Source: Aplectana chamaeleonis (taxonomy: Eukaryota > Nematoda > Chromadorea > Rhabditida > Cosmocercidae). From it: 64,000 nt of DNA. The stretch is from assembly GCA_029168955.1 (NCBI GenBank), contig JAPDOI010000021.1, forward strand, positions 2,406,501 through 2,470,500, given 5' to 3'. A model generated the notes under the pieces. The model made no database searches, was not told where the DNA came from, and saw nothing but the letters and a program-made list of their open reading frames with translations. Below, in pieces: positions 20,660 through 32,038 of this stretch. The position numbers were made by a program, and so were the translations under genes. How positions within the stretch are numbered: the first letter of the stretch is position 1; each line of letters opens with the position of its first letter.

Positions 20660-21308
20660 GGCAAGATGCACCGTTTGGTTAGTGCTATGTGGTCAAGGCA
20701 CGTTAGATCCTGGAGGCCGCATAATCGCAACGCAAATTGCTGACTGTCAAAATACCTTCTGGATGTAGTGCGGGATCATATTCTCATTGATCATTAACCT
20801 TTCTCATTAGCCTCTTTGATCATATGCACCTATGGTTGATTCTTATCTGTTGATGCACCAAGCCATTTCAGAGGTATTCTCCATGTCTGGTTTTCCTCTA
20901 ACCTGGGCATGATCTTTGCACAGTAAATTTCTTAATTCTGCCAACCAGGGTGGTAGTAATTGGGGGTGTTAAACGCGAATTAACAGGCGTTGAGTTCGCG
21001 TCAAACGTGAGTTTAACCACAACAGAATCTGAGCAGGACTCCTAATAGTTGGGAGAGAATTCGCTCTAGTTTCACCCTAGCATCCCTCAGTGGTAGGCAT
21101 TTGTTACTTTTTTCAATGAAAACGCCTCGAAAAAGCGACAAGTGTAAGCTTTGTTACGAAAAATAGCGATTTCAAAACGTTTTCAGGGCTGTTTTTTCTC
21201 TAAATTTCCGACATGTGGCATCCTCGCGGTAAGTTCGCGTTTAACATACTCTCGCAGACAGCACGGAAACAGTGCGGAAATGCGAGAGGAACTGGCGATT
21301 AACGAAAA

Positions 21309-21530
21309 ACTCCTCCCGGGGCGGCATGCATGAACGCAGCGAACGGTGTCAGGGAGCCGCTCCGCGTGCCATGCGCGCAGCGTCGAGCGACGGGGCGGCC
21401 CCGAAAATCAGGCACATCAATACACGCCACGAAATTCGGGGCCGACCCGTTGCTCGACGCTGCGCACATGGCACGCGGAGCGGCTCCCTACACCGTTCGC
21501 TGCGTTCATGCATGCCGCCCCAGAGGAGTT
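21309..21530. mobile_element. palindromic MITE, GGGGCGGCATGCATG family
   Basis: ACTCCTCCCGGGGCGGCATG at 21,309 and its complement ending at 21,530 enclose nearly continuous self-complementarity (GCGTTCATGCATGCCGCCCC). A related palindrome with GGGGCGGCATGCACGTACGC is at 55,127-55,399. Confidence 0.8.
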
Positions 21531-23300
21531 TTTGGATGCGCTTAGCAAGATACAGATACGGTTCCCGTTCTGACCATCTATACTCAGGGCAAGTACGAGT
21601 TTAATTAATGCAGAGGGTTAAGGAAGTTTGATAGCACTGTTAGCCATTTTGATTCAGGACGTCAGCCTATCTTTAAAACTGAAAGGTGTTTCAAGGGGTA
21701 GTCTTTTAACTGCTTCCGCCAGGGAAACGGGCGATGAGGGACCAAAAACAAAGCAAGGATCATTGCTGAAACACGTTGGCCGTCTTCTCTGGTGGCACTA
21801 ATCAATCCCTCCCAATGAACTGTTAATTTTTCGCCGAGCGCCGACACTTCTCTCCTTTTTCCTATTTTCCTTCTGAAATTCTTCCGCTTTGCTATTTTCA
21901 GGTTATCTTCCTCTTCATAATTCATTGTTTATCCTAGGCTATAATGGGTGTGTAGAGAATTAATTGCTTGCTCGCGTTTCGAACAGGTTTTCAGTACTTT
22001 TTTAGTGCAAAAAAGTGAAAATTTCCCAAGCCACTGATTTTCAAGTGATTTGATGCTTTAGTAATGTTTAATCAGCATTAGTCGAGGCGTATCGGGCGAG
22101 GTTTAAGAAAAAGAAATGCGAACTTGTTTTTAAAACCAACCGTATTTGTTCTCCTTTTTCGGCAAGATTCAAGCACTCCTCTTTCATTGCCAGATCAGTG
22201 CCATCGTGGCCTCATATTTTTTTTTTGAGGGTCCGCGACGCAGTTGCTTTGGTGCATTGGTAGAGCCATTCAAAGTGTTTCAAATTCTTACCTTGAAATA
22301 TGTGTACAAAATCTTTTCCTTGCATGGTGCGCATATGAGTGTGTAACAGTGTTTCTATATATTTTCAGCACTAACTGCGGGCGGGGTCTTAGTTTCATTT
22401 TGAGAAGACGGCAAACACTTCACAATTTCAACTGCATCAATGACCGAAACCACACCATTACCCCAATCTCGGACGCCAGACTTCAGTTGCATTCTTCCAA
22501 AAAAAAAACACTTGAATTCTTTTTCAAGAACAAAAACAGACTATCTAGTTTATCGTCATTCTTATAAGTTTTTAACTATCTATTTCAGTTGAATACAGGA
22601 CATTCTTTGAATTTATGCATTACTCGACGAGTTTCGGAATGTCTTTTTCGCACCTAGCGTCACCTTCCCAAGAACACCTTGTAAATAGTTCATCCAGAAA
22701 TTTTCAAATTTTCAATCGCTTGAAATTTCAGTTGGAGAAATTTTTTGTTTTTCAAAAAAACTTTTGTTTGAAAATTTTTTTTAAACGTTAACAAAGTTAC
22801 TTCAAATGCAAACTTTTGTCAGATCACACGCATTTGATTAATTGAGGCTCATGATTAACCTAACATGTCTTTTCGAGAGCGGTCCTGAAAACTCACGGAG
22901 CTCATAAAAAATTACGAGAATTAGGGTTTCCAAGAAAAATTTTAAAAATTGCGTTCTAATCGTGTTTTGAACAAGCGAAATATTACGAAGTTCCCTTTGA
23001 ATGCTCTTCCTAATGAATAAAATGAATAGCATTATTTGTATAATCTTTCCGATCCCTCGTCTTTCCACCGTAAACGTCGTTCGTGTCCAAGTGTAGAAAA
23101 TACTTATGCGGACGAAGGTCACGCATAATGTATGTGTAAGCAGAGGGCAGCTTTCGTTAAACCGGCAACAAACCGTGGCACCTATGTCGCGGTTCGTGGC
23201 CGGCCAGGAAGTGGCGGTTTGTTCGCGTTGATTTGGCGGCTCTACTGCATTTATGTGGCGGTATGTTGGCGGCTTGGAGGTGGCAGTTTATTCACGCTTA
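21531..23300. other. no recognised gene
   Basis: The sequence is AT-rich. A - strand ORF at 21,662-21,925 (87 codons, basic N-terminal part KIAKRKNFRRKIGKRRE) has no motif or splice context that I can confirm. Nothing else is supported. Confidence 0.35.
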
Positions 23301-23612
23301 ACACCTCATTTACTACCACCCTAGGTTTGTTAGGTGGTCACGCTTTATTGGTCAACGTTTCGGCACAGCGCCGTTTTCAGAAACCTGAAAGTGGAGAACA
23401 CGTTACGCGACCTACACGGTCAAGCGCATCTCCGCCCTAAGGCGATATCGACTCGCGCAAAAACTGCAGGGAGGCAACACCTCCTGCACAAAAACCCACC
23501 AGGAGCGCTCCCACCAAGACCAGCACACGCTGCGGTTGTAGTTTAGTGCAAGTGAACCACCACTGGCAAGCAGTGATTCCAGCCTTGCGAGAAAACTATC
23601 GGAAGCTCAACA

Positions 23613-24290
23613 TCACAACCCACACAGCGGGATAAATGGTAGGAATTCACTGGTTACGGTGAGACACTCATTACGGTTGTTCAGCTTCTGGATTCGCTTT
23701 TGTATAAATAAGGCTTCTAGGGCCTTCCTAGCACCAATGTCCGTTTCCCGTGCAAGTATCGTGCACTTGACTTCAAAATCATTGTTACGGTGCTTTTCGA
23801 CCCTATGCTTCCCAAGCGGTGTTAGAAGGCTCTTCCGTCTCTTGCCTGACAAGTGTTCTTTTAGGCAAACGTTTAGCTGTCTTCCTGTCTCTCTGATGTA
23901 GATTTCTGCACAAATGGAGCATTGAAGCTGGTACACAACGCCAGTCTGCAGACAGTCACCGACCTTACCGAACGGACAGGCTATGAAACTCAACATTGCA
24001 CAAGACCGGTCGTGGAGCCTATTACGCACCAATCGGTGCTTTATGTTGTCTCCTGGAATACTGATAAGGACTACGTCGTCATTCAGGTCAGCGCGTACCA
24101 AACATCGACGAAGTTCAGAGCAGATCTCATCTGAGATGAACGGTAATTGAAGTAGCAGTTTACCTTCAAACGCATGAGTTGATCGTATGCGTCTGCCTCC
24201 TGAGCGATGTTCTGCTACGTAACCGTTTGAACTGGCTACTTCTTTCGCCACTGAACGAGATTCTTCTCGCTCTACGTTGCCTGTGCACAC
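23613..24290 (-). CDS. GIY-YIG endonuclease domain, C-terminal retroelement fragment
   Basis: This is a 225-codon ORF. Residues 105-127 hold a Cys cluster (C105, C113, C124, C127) framing VYQL at 119-122, then YIRETGRQL at 131-139, H146, and LEALFI with E192. These are the GIY, YIG, Arg and catalytic Glu blocks of GIY-YIG nucleases, in the Cys-rich form found at the C-terminus of Penelope-like elements. The third YIG residue is Arg here but Gly in the second copy (YIGETRRQL at about 25,630), so this copy is probably impaired. The reverse transcriptase that should precede it is missing. The domain would cut target DNA for retrotransposition. Confidence 0.7.
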   Translation of the reverse strand: MCTGNVEREESRSVAKEVASSNGYVAEHRSGGRRIRSTHAFEGKLLLQLPFISDEICSELRRCLVRADLNDDVVLISIPGDNIKHRLVRNRLHDRSCAMLSFIACPFGKVGDCLQTGVVYQLQCSICAEIYIRETGRQLNVCLKEHLSGKRRKSLLTPLGKHRVEKHRNNDFEVKCTILARETDIGARKALEALFIQKRIQKLNNRNECLTVTSEFLPFIPLCGL

Positions 24291-24296
24291 TTCAAA

Positions 24297-25857
24297 TGTT
24301 TATGTAGCAGAACATCGCTCAGAAGGCACACGCATATGATCAACTCATGCGTTTGAAGGTAAACTGCTACGTCAACTGCCGTTCTTCTTAGATGAGATCT
24401 GCTCTGAACTTCGTCGATGTTTGGTACGCGCCGACCTGAATGACGACGTAGTCCTTATCAGTATTCCAGCAGACAACATAAAGCACCGATTGGTGCGTAA
24501 TAGGCTCTACGACCGGTCTTGTGCAATGCTGGGGTGGTAGTAATCTTGTCTTTTAACACGAGTCAACCACGCGCTCTTGACCTTTGGTTGACCATGAATC
24601 AGTCACAGCTTAGCCGCGGACTAACCACTTCTGTAACTAGGATCAACTCGTTTTTCAAATGTAAAGTATGTGTTACTCTAAGAACCGCAGCCTCTACACA
24701 GTAAGCCATGTAAGAAGCGATGAATGCATCCGCATTCTCTTTTGAACCTTTAACTTAGAACAGTTCGCTGGGGTTTTTGTAAACCACTGGAAACGGTTCG
24801 ATCTCATCGATCATTATAATTGCAGGACAACATATGGAGAGTTGGGAATTGGGGGTAACAATTGAATTTTCTCAATTTCAAGACAATAAATCGAAAAAAG
24901 AATGACAATTTGTACATTTTCTTCCAGCTGCTAATTTGTACTATATTATCTGTATAAGACATGATTAAAAAACACCAAATAAGGCTAAACTGCATTTTCT
25001 CATTCAATCTTATCTTAAAGACAACAAATTGGTAATGCATTAACCATGCTTACTTTGATAGACTTTCTTTCTACATAAAGCGAGAAAAAGATAATATAAA
25101 AGTGTGCGTTTTCGAGAAATCAAAGCTAGAAAAAGAGACGTGTTAACCGCTAACAAAAAGTCCTCCATGGGACTTTTTGCGCGATCGTTCTTCGTCTCTC
25201 CACTGCAGGTATATTTCTCACCGTCTGCCAAAGAATCTTCAGCCCGTGGTTCGCTGAGTTCGCCGCAGAGTGAAATTGCATTTGAAAACCGCTCAATTAC
25301 TACGCAATTTTTCATTTCAAAACAGGAGCATCAGTTTCTAAGCCGAGTTTTTCGCCTTCCCCCACTTCCAATCTTAAGAGTAAGCCCTTATTGTTCGTAT
25401 TGCTTAAGAACAAACCTCTCTCATGCCATATTTGCTCCCAAAGGAGCTGGCGATCTGCTACCCAATGACCACGTGATAGCAAACCACTTAGCGGCGGTCA
25501 ACTCGCGGCAAACATGCAGATTACTACCACCCCTGAGTTGCATAGCTTGTCCGTTCGGTAAGGTCGGTGACTGTCTGCAGACTGGCGATGTGTACCAGCT
25601 TGAATGCTCCATTTGTGCAGAAATCTACATCGGAGAGACAAGAAGACAGCTAAACCTTCGCCTAAAAGAACACTTATCAGGCAAGAGACGGGAGAGCCTT
25701 CTAACACCGCTTGGGAAGCATAGGGTGCATAAAGCACCGTAAAAATGATTTTGAAGTCAAGTGCACGATACTTGCACGCAAAACGGACATTGGTGCTAGG
25801 AAAAAAGCGAACCCCGAAGCTGAACAACCGTAATGAGTGTCTCACCGTAACCAGTGA
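24297..25857 (+). pseudogene. second GIY-YIG fragment, split by a TIR element
   Basis: The + strand repeats the ORF of 23,613-24,290: LLRQLPFFLDEICSELRRCL at about 24,358-24,420, then CPFGKVGDCLQTGDVYQLEC, AEIYIGETRRQL and KEHLSGKRR at 25,548-25,700. The intervening 24,531-25,533 is a TIR insertion. A frameshift near 25,735 breaks the frame at the GKHRV block. The long ORF 25,104-25,742 is an accidental fusion of the TIR element end with this domain. Confidence 0.7.
24531..25533. mobile_element. 1.0-kb TIR element, GGGGTGGTAGTAATC ends
   Basis: GGGGTGGTAGTAATC at 24,531-24,545 is perfectly inverted at 25,519-25,533. Comparison with the unbroken arm at 23,970-24,010 shows it interrupts GCAATG..TTGAGTT of the GIY-YIG unit. 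No transposase is recognised. A similar GGGTGGTAGTAATTGGGG occurs at 20,950. Confidence 0.75.
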
Positions 25858-25899
25858 ACTAAGTATTCTTGATTCTCGAAGAAATTTCATGCGAAATCG

Positions 25900-26394
25900 G
25901 TGAAGTATAATAGTAGCACTGAGAAAGGGATAGTTGAAGGTCAAAGGAATGGTTTTTATACGTACATTAATAAGAAACTCAAAAGTCGAACAAACATAGG
26001 AACTATTATATATAACGACACGATCGCTGTTAGCGATGAGAAGAAAGCAAACCTTTTCGCGAACAGATTTAGCGAGGTTTTTCAAAAGGATGAAGGGTTT
26101 TGTCCTGAATTTATGCCTACAGTTAATAAAGCTGGAAGCACCTTCCCATGGTTTGATGAAGTAACTCTATATGGCTTACTCACTAAGTGGCCTTCGTCTG
26201 GGGCAACCACCCCTGATTTTATTTCATCAACTTTTGTCAAGAACATTGCTCATGTGTTGGCGCTGCTCCTCTCTTACATTTTCAATCTGTCTATGATGTA
26301 CTCGGAGATTCCTCTGAGGTGGAAACATTCTCTTGTCACACCGATACTAAAGAAGGGTCCTTCATACGATGCAAAAAAACTATCTGCCTGTTAG
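25900..26394 (+). pseudogene. CR1-like ORF2, linker and RT N-terminal part
   Basis: The frame includes GFYTYINKKLKSRTNIGTII, AVSDEKKANLFANRFSEVF and LRWKHSLVTPILKKG, the regions that precede the RT domain in CR1/jockey LINEs. It shifts frame at the end (..DAKKLSAC), the RT proper continuing in the ORF that starts at 26,369. The frameshift marks a dead copy. Confidence 0.7.
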
Positions 26395-27106
26395 TATAAC
26401 ATCACTATTCTGTCGCATGTTCGAAAAGGTACTAAAAGAACATCTCACAATTTATCTAGAGGAAAACAAAATCATTCCTGATTGTCAACATGGGTTCTTG
26501 AAGGGAAAATCTGTAGAGACAAATCTGTTAGAGTCCATTGATGACTGGACCAAATCCATGGAAATAAAGATGGCATGTGAAGTGATTCACTTTGACTTTT
26601 CAATGGCTCTTGATGAGGTGGAGCATAGCAAACTTTTGCATGAGATTGAAAAACTAAAGTTCCACCCCAATACTTTCGCCTGGATTTTTAACTATCTAAA
26701 ACAAAGAACATTTCAAGTGAAAGTTGTTTTGTCATTTTCTTCCATCAGGGTAGTAAAAAGCGGCGTACCTCAAGGAGGGGTATTATCGCCAATACTATTC
26801 AACATTTATACCGCCGATTTACCAGATCTTGTCTTGAACTCCGTAGTAAAATTACAACAGTTCACAGATGATATAAAAGTATTCGGTGAGATCAGTGAAC
26901 CAGGGCAAGGGGAGGCGATGCAGAGTGCAATAGACAAAGTTGCGGAATGGTCAGATCGGTGGGGTTTACCCATAGCACCCGAAAAATCGGCGCATATGAG
27001 ATTAGGGGTGTCGATCCTCTCGAACACCTACACAGTAGGGAATATTGAAATTCCCACAGTGTCTCGGGTGAGAGATCTTGGTTTCTGTTATGATGACAAA
27101 CTACAA
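26369..27106 (+). CDS. CR1-like reverse transcriptase domain
   Basis: Residues 5-27 match the YRPISLTS..CK..EK block (YLPVSITSLFCRMFEKVL). Then come CQHGFLKGKSVETNLLE (39-55), HFDFSMALDEVEHSKLL (74-90, catalytic D76), SGVPQGGVLSPILFNIYTADLP (131-152) and FTDD (165-168, the FADD box with A to T). The catalytic Asp residues remain, but the frame is broken upstream and by the MITE at 27,107, so the enzyme cannot be made whole. Host genomes carry many such copies. Confidence 0.8.
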
Positions 27107-27595
27107 TACCGCGCAAATTTTTTGCAAAAAAAGCGTTTTGCGGCATTTTTTGCGCTCACTAAGTGCCACATCGCCATAACTAGCTTCAAAGTGGTCCGAT
27201 TTCAAATTGGAAGTCATTTCTGAATTGCTGTCATTGAGTGCTACACGATGGTGTTACAAAATGAAAGGTTCAACTACAGAAGTTCATAGAAAATTGCATA
27301 ATTGCACTACAAAGTATCTCACTATGAACTGATCAGACGGTCATGATTGCAGACATCTGTCATGTTTCGACCTGTGTTCAATGTGAATTTTAGAAAGAAA
27401 AGCGTGTTTTTCAACAAAATGCCGGAGTTCTAAAGACTTTCTACACATATCGCTGCATTTTCGTGACTGAGAGGAACACGAAAACCCCCTGAAAATCTAA
27501 TTTCGTCAAATTTCAAGTGAGTTATGGCGATGCGGCGCTTTAAGAGCACAAAAAACGCCGCGAAACGCCGTTTTTGCAAAAAAACATGCGCGGTA
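27107..27595. mobile_element. palindromic MITE with TA ends in LINE ORF2
   Basis: TA then CCGCGCAAATTTTTTGCAAA at 27,107 is inverted as TTTTTTTGC-like sequence and GCGCGG then TA at 27,594-27,595, with GCAAAAAACGCCGCGAAACG in the arms. TA duplications suggest Tc1/mariner-type mobilisation. LINE coding resumes on both sides (..FCYDDKLQY / ..FKGLSTKNRN). Confidence 0.7.
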
Positions 27596-27599
27596 CTGT

Positions 27600-28189
27600 A
27601 GACTTCAAAGGACATTATATAATCTTACAAAGGAAGGCTTTTCTACTGACGTATCGGATTTTCAAAGGTCTATCCACGAAAAACAGAAATGTTCTATTGA
27701 AGGCATACAGAACATATGTCAGACCCATAGTTGAAAGTGGCGTTACCGTCTTGAAAAAGAGGGATAACGATATTTTAGAATTGTGAAAACAACTACACTA
27801 GGAAACTCTTGATTCGGACAGAAGGATTTGATTATTTATTGATACCCTGTGCTAAGATGAGAAACACGATTCTCAATCTGAACTCGTTGGAATCTCGTCG
27901 ACAGCTAAGAGACGTGTGTATGGTGGTCCAACTGCTATCGGGCCAGCTTAGCGTTAGGATGTCCCGATTCTACAGTTTAATACAATCGAAAACCAGGGGA
28001 GGACAGATCAAGATATCTTTTTCAATCCCTAAGACCAACTTGAGGAGGTATACATATGTTTACATGCAGGGCAGGCTTAAACTTTTTAAGCCTAAAGTAG
28101 ATCGCCTCACCAAACATATTTACATACGGTTCGTTCAAGCGTATGGCTGGTGCAAAATTATTGGCTTTCTAGATGTGTTTAAGCTCTAG
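27600..28189 (+). pseudogene. CR1-like ORF2 C-terminal part
   Basis: FKGLSTKNRNVLLKAYRTYV and RPIVESGVTV are followed by a stop at 27,786. A second frame then carries LLIRTEGFDYLLIPCAKMRN, SRRQLRDVCMVVQLLSGQLS and TRGGQIKISFSIPKTNLR. It is collinear with LINE C-termini and with the fragment at 2,200-2,416. Confidence 0.75.
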
Positions 28190-28689
28190 TTTTACACCAT
28201 TATTGTAGTTTATTATCACATGCCTGTCTTTTACAGCGTAATAAATGAAATGAATTCCTACCATTTATCCCGCTGTGTGGGTTGTGATGTTGAGCTTCCG
28301 ATAGTTTTCTCGCAGGGCTGGAATCACTGCCTGCCAGTTTTGGTTCACTTGCACTAAACTACAACCGCAGTGTGTGCTGGTCTTGATGGGAGCGCTCCTG
28401 GTGGGTTTTGGCGCAGGAGGTGTTGCCTCTCTGCAGTTTTTGCGCGAGTCGATACCGCCTTAGGCAGCGTCCATGCGTGGCGAGAGCGGGCGTTCCCGCT
28501 GTTGTGCGCCTCTCGACGCTCTTCAACGCTGCCTGCAAATTAACACGGGCAAACACCCCTGCCTCGTGTTGATTCGACCGTGTAGGTCGCGTAACGTGTT
28601 CTCCACCTTCAGGTCTCTGAAAACGGCGCTGTGCCGAAACGTTGAACAATAAAGCGTGAACACCTAACAAACCTGGTCGGCAGAATTAA

Positions 28690-29390
28690 GAAATTTACAG
28701 TGGTAGGAAACTACACTTCATCCGGAATGGTCGCCTTGACCTCAAGGAATTCATTTGTGAGCTTCATAATGCCGATCGTTCAAATTCGGAGACGAAACTC
28801 TCTCTCATATTGTTTCTTGAAATTTTTTATACAACTCATGGCTCATTTGTTTATTGAAAAATATTAAAACGCCAATTTGCTTTGTTTCTTATCTTGAGAT
28901 AGAATAATAAGGAAACTGGCAGGATTTGTTTTAAAAAAGGCGTCTGCTGCGACTCGGACGAGTTTCGAAAAACCGGATGCTCGAAATCACAAAACACATC
29001 AACATGAGCTAGAATACAGAAAAACTCCACCCCTGAAAGTACATTGTACATAAAACCAGATTCCAGCGGTAGCCTCGACTTCAAATGAGCAAGCATCGTT
29101 TACATATGGTGCAATTCAACGTTACATTTCCTAGAAAACGACGATTGGGGGGGCGGGGGCGGCTTTTCAGTGAAACCCTTTCTGATGATTAAAATTGGTA
29201 AACTTTCCCGCGAGCGCTGCCTAATTCCTGAAATGTTCAGTCGCTCCACCTGATTTCGACATTTTGGGCATGCCGTGGAAATGCCCGTGAAGATAAGATA
29301 AGGGTGAGTGATTTGTGAAGAAGAATATTCGTGACCAGAAAATTTCTTCCTTATGGTGCTGCTTACTGCATCTTCGCCTCCCATTCACTT
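28690..29390. other. no recognised gene
   Basis: The sequence is AT-rich without support for a feature. The minus-strand ORF at 28,359-28,670 belongs to the arm of the duplicated element. Confidence 0.4.
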
Positions 29391-29393
29391 CAG

Positions 29394-29501
29394 CTAGTAA
29401 TGCCTGATAAACACGTAATCAAGCCTGGCGTTGCCACGGGCAACTATTTTTTAACAGCGTCTGGTGCTTCTAGCCGAGCGTATCTTGATATTCAGGGCCA
29501 G
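29394..29501 (+). CDS. exon-like ORF, 36 codons, unidentified
   Basis: The stretch is bounded by CCATTCACTTCAG| (3' splice-site-like) and GGCCAG|GTAACA (5' splice-site-like), is a whole number of codons and is open: KPGVATGNYFLTASG..SRAYLDIQGQ. Gly-x-Tyr/Phe-x-Leu-x-Ser-Gly followed by Tyr-Leu-Asp recalls phosphoribosyltransferase N-termini such as orotate phosphoribosyltransferase, but one residue too many separates the Gly and Ser-Gly, so I do not assign it. No convincing partner exon was found; ORFs at 29,803-29,910 and 29,960-30,169 on the same strand could belong to the same gene. Confidence 0.3.
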
Positions 29502-29959
29502 GTAACAACTGAGTCTTCGAAACTGCATATCTCCTTCGTGCATCGTTGCTCTATTTTTCCACTTTTGATTGTAAGCGTTATGCTAACCTTTGCTAGGTTC
29601 ACCATTCCATTCCCGTATTGACAGATATTACTACGAGTATAATAGCATTTGGATAGAAAAAACGAATTGTTCCAGTCTTAGTTAGCGGTTTTCGTCCTAT
29701 TTTTCAAATGAAGAGATCTTCGTGATTTCAGTGTTACACATTTCCGTGTTTTCAAATATGATTCACTTACTTATCTGTATTCCACGCTCCCCTTTTTCCT
29801 TAGTTTCTTTCAATGAATATGGTGTATGGGCGCATGATGCAATAGTACAGAACAAAAACGAAAATAAATGGCGAGACTTGCTTAGCCTGCCAAATAGAAC
29901 AACAAATTAAAATTTCATCAATTTTCTCCGAAAATTCGTGTCTGTCATTCCACATAAGT

Positions 29960-30169
29960 GTGAATAACACACTTTGTTCGTGCTCTAACCATGCCAGTTC
30001 TGGTGCCAAAAACACGTTATGCGGGGAATGCTGCTTCTTGCTTCGGTTCGAGGAAAGAAGCAATAATCTACTTCGATTGTTATTCGATGCTGATGTGAGA
30101 ATGTTCCATCAACAAAGGCATAAAGAGAATAAAAAAAATGTGAAATTTTTGCGAAAGTTTCGAAAATAA
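29960..30169 (+). CDS. exon-like ORF rich in Cys, unidentified
   Basis: The frame reads NNTLCSCSNHASSGAKNTLC then GECCFLLRFEERSNNLLRLL and a basic tail, with five Cys in the first 25 residues. It looks more like coding sequence than the surrounding DNA, but there is no recognised family and no firm splice sites. It may be chance. Confidence 0.2.
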   Translation: MNNTLCSCSNHASSGAKNTLCGECCFLLRFEERSNNLLRLLFDADVRMFHQQRHKENKKNVKFLRKFRK

Positions 30170-30752
30170 GAAAAATCTTGTCAAAACTGGCTTTTCCAGT
30201 CCACTGAGCCCTTCTTTCAGTGTTGTCAATGGAAATTGTTACAATTGAGCCGAAAATTCAAGCTCAAGCATCAATAATATGCAAGAACGCATGAAAAGGT
30301 GATACACACATAGTTCGGCGCGACAACGCTAGGCGACATGCCGCAGAAGTTCTCAACGAAACCCTGGGGACGGTCCGGGAAGATCCCACACCCAACGGCT
30401 AAAATCACTAGATATTGCTCCCTCCGACTAGCGCTTGTTCCTATACATGACCTACGGCTTGGATGAGCAGCACATCATTCTTTACGAAAAAGCTAAAAAT
30501 TGGTTCTATTTGTGTATGGTTTCAAAGAAAGAGGCATTCTGCAAACACTGAATTCGTATGCTGCTTACAATGTAGTAAAAATTCATCGCTAACGAGGTAT
30601 ATACAGCAGTTTGGATAAAATTTGTTTCACAATGTTTTCCGAACAAAGCTTCACAATTGCAAAAAAACCTCAAATCTTATTGTTACGTCAAATATTTCGA
30701 ATATCGACAAACGAACGCCGAAATCGTGCTCACCACTTGGTATAACTCACAC
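30170..30752. other. no recognised gene
   Basis: This AT-rich spacer up to the target duplication of the hAT-type element at 30,745 holds nothing I can support. Confidence 0.4.
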
Positions 30753-31344
30753 CAGGAATGAGCGGAATTCCGCGTTTCGCGTTCCGAAACCCGCAGTTTC
30801 GCGCGTTTTTGACCTTCCGCGTTCCGCTTTCCGAAAACCGCAGAAAGTGCTGCGGAACGCGGAATATGCGTAACAAAATATGGCGACTTTGTCATCATTG
30901 AGAATTTCCCCGATGATTTTTCTACCCTGATTTGAATATTTTGGCATTACATCAAATCTTCTATTTTTTTCTTCTCCTACCTCGTCGTGCAAGATTATTA
31001 TTCTGATGACAATTATTATCAGGTCCTGAAGACCGGTCGAAACTACCAAATTACAGCTGATCTGGGCGTCATATTGCGAAAATTTTTCTGTTGCTTTACT
31101 AGTTTAGTGATTTCTTTCTACGTTCCATGTATGGAAATTGTGTTGCGCGCTATGCGTGTACCATATTTGTCCACAACTCGCACTTGCGCAACCCTGCGAT
31201 TCCGGAAATACCGTTTGGAGTAATTGTGAAGAAGCGGTTTTCCTTCCATTGATGAGAGCGCAAGAGTTGGTATTACCACCAAGAAGTGGTCTGGAATGGT
31301 TTCCTGAGAATCGAAAACCATGAAAAAAAAACCGACCGATTTTA

Positions 31345-31574
31345 GTGTTAATTTTTTTATATTCTCAAATGGCGTTCACGATCTTGTTAGAACACTTCTC
31401 GATGAGCCAGGAAGCTAATTCTCCAACTATGGGCTGGGTACAGCTACATACCTTCTATTCCAATTCGAAGTTGATAGCCCAAATTGAGCGGCACTTAAAA
31501 ATTGAGGTCGAAAACATTCAGAAACATATCAGCATGTTATTATGAGCCACCCGACGCTGCCTCGTTCGTAAAAA
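31345..31574 (-). mobile_element. element W, copy 3, partial
   Basis: On the - strand it starts at TTTTTACGAACGAGG and reads into CTCATAATAACATG, AATTTTTAAGTGCCGCTCAA and GATCGTGAACGCCATTTGAG, matching the 5' half of copies 1 and 2. The hairpin end is missing. Confidence 0.6.
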
Positions 31575-32038
31575 TGGAAACTAATGAAAACCAGCACCGT
31601 TGCTGATAGGATTTTGCACAGGATTGTGCCTATTTTGAGACAGTGTTACGCTCCAAGACCGAAGGCAAAAGCTGTCAGATGTTTCGCCTATTTCAAACTA
31701 ATCCCTCAGCAAAAGTCAAGCCAGAAAGGGATTTTTCGAGAAAAATACCTGGAGTTTCTAGAGCTTTGACGCTCTGGCGAGATTAGTGATTGGTATGTCA
31801 TTACTGCGAGCAATTAGAGGTCAAAGATGTCGAAACATTTCTTGAAATATTTTACAAAATGTTTTGGCGCACGATAACCTGAAGTAACAAGCCAACTGGG
31901 AAATGTAGTGAAATGAATAAAAATACTTATGTGGTCAATCATAGATCATTTGTCGAAAGTAAAAGACGAAAGGAAGGATTTTACAAGCTTCTCCGTTGCA
32001 CTTAATAAAACAAAATCAAAGGTGCCATGAAACTACAA

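Larger units (their letters stand above)
25858..28253 (+). mobile_element. CR1-like non-LTR retrotransposon, 5'-truncated
   Basis: The insertion limits are exact because the empty site exists in the left arm (ACCAGTGAATTCCTACC). Here ACCAGTGA is followed by about 2.4 kb of LINE ending in a short AATGAAATGA tail, then ATTCCTACC. ORF2 begins in mid-domain, runs through the reverse transcriptase and ends near 28,189. It carries a palindromic MITE at 27,107-27,595. Confidence 0.8.
23318..28676. mobile_element. head-to-head duplicated GIY-YIG retroelement fragment, interrupted
   Basis: The left arm (23,318-24,250) and the right arm (24,300-24,530, 25,534-25,857, 28,254-28,676) are inverted copies of one unit. 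Each has AACACGTTACGCGACCTACAC near its outer end, ACCACAACCCACACAGCGGG, then the C-terminal part of a GIY-YIG ORF. The arms meet through a spacer of about 50-80 bp near 24,250. The right arm is split by a TIR element (24,531-25,533) and by a CR1-like LINE (25,858-28,253). Inverted terminal copies and GIY-YIG are typical of Penelope-like elements, but no Penelope RT is present, so the class is inferred. Confidence 0.65.

Noticed and set aside
25104..25742. 212-codon ORF as a single GIY-YIG protein
   Set aside because: Its first 140 codons lie in an inserted TIR element; only the last part belongs to the nuclease fragment.
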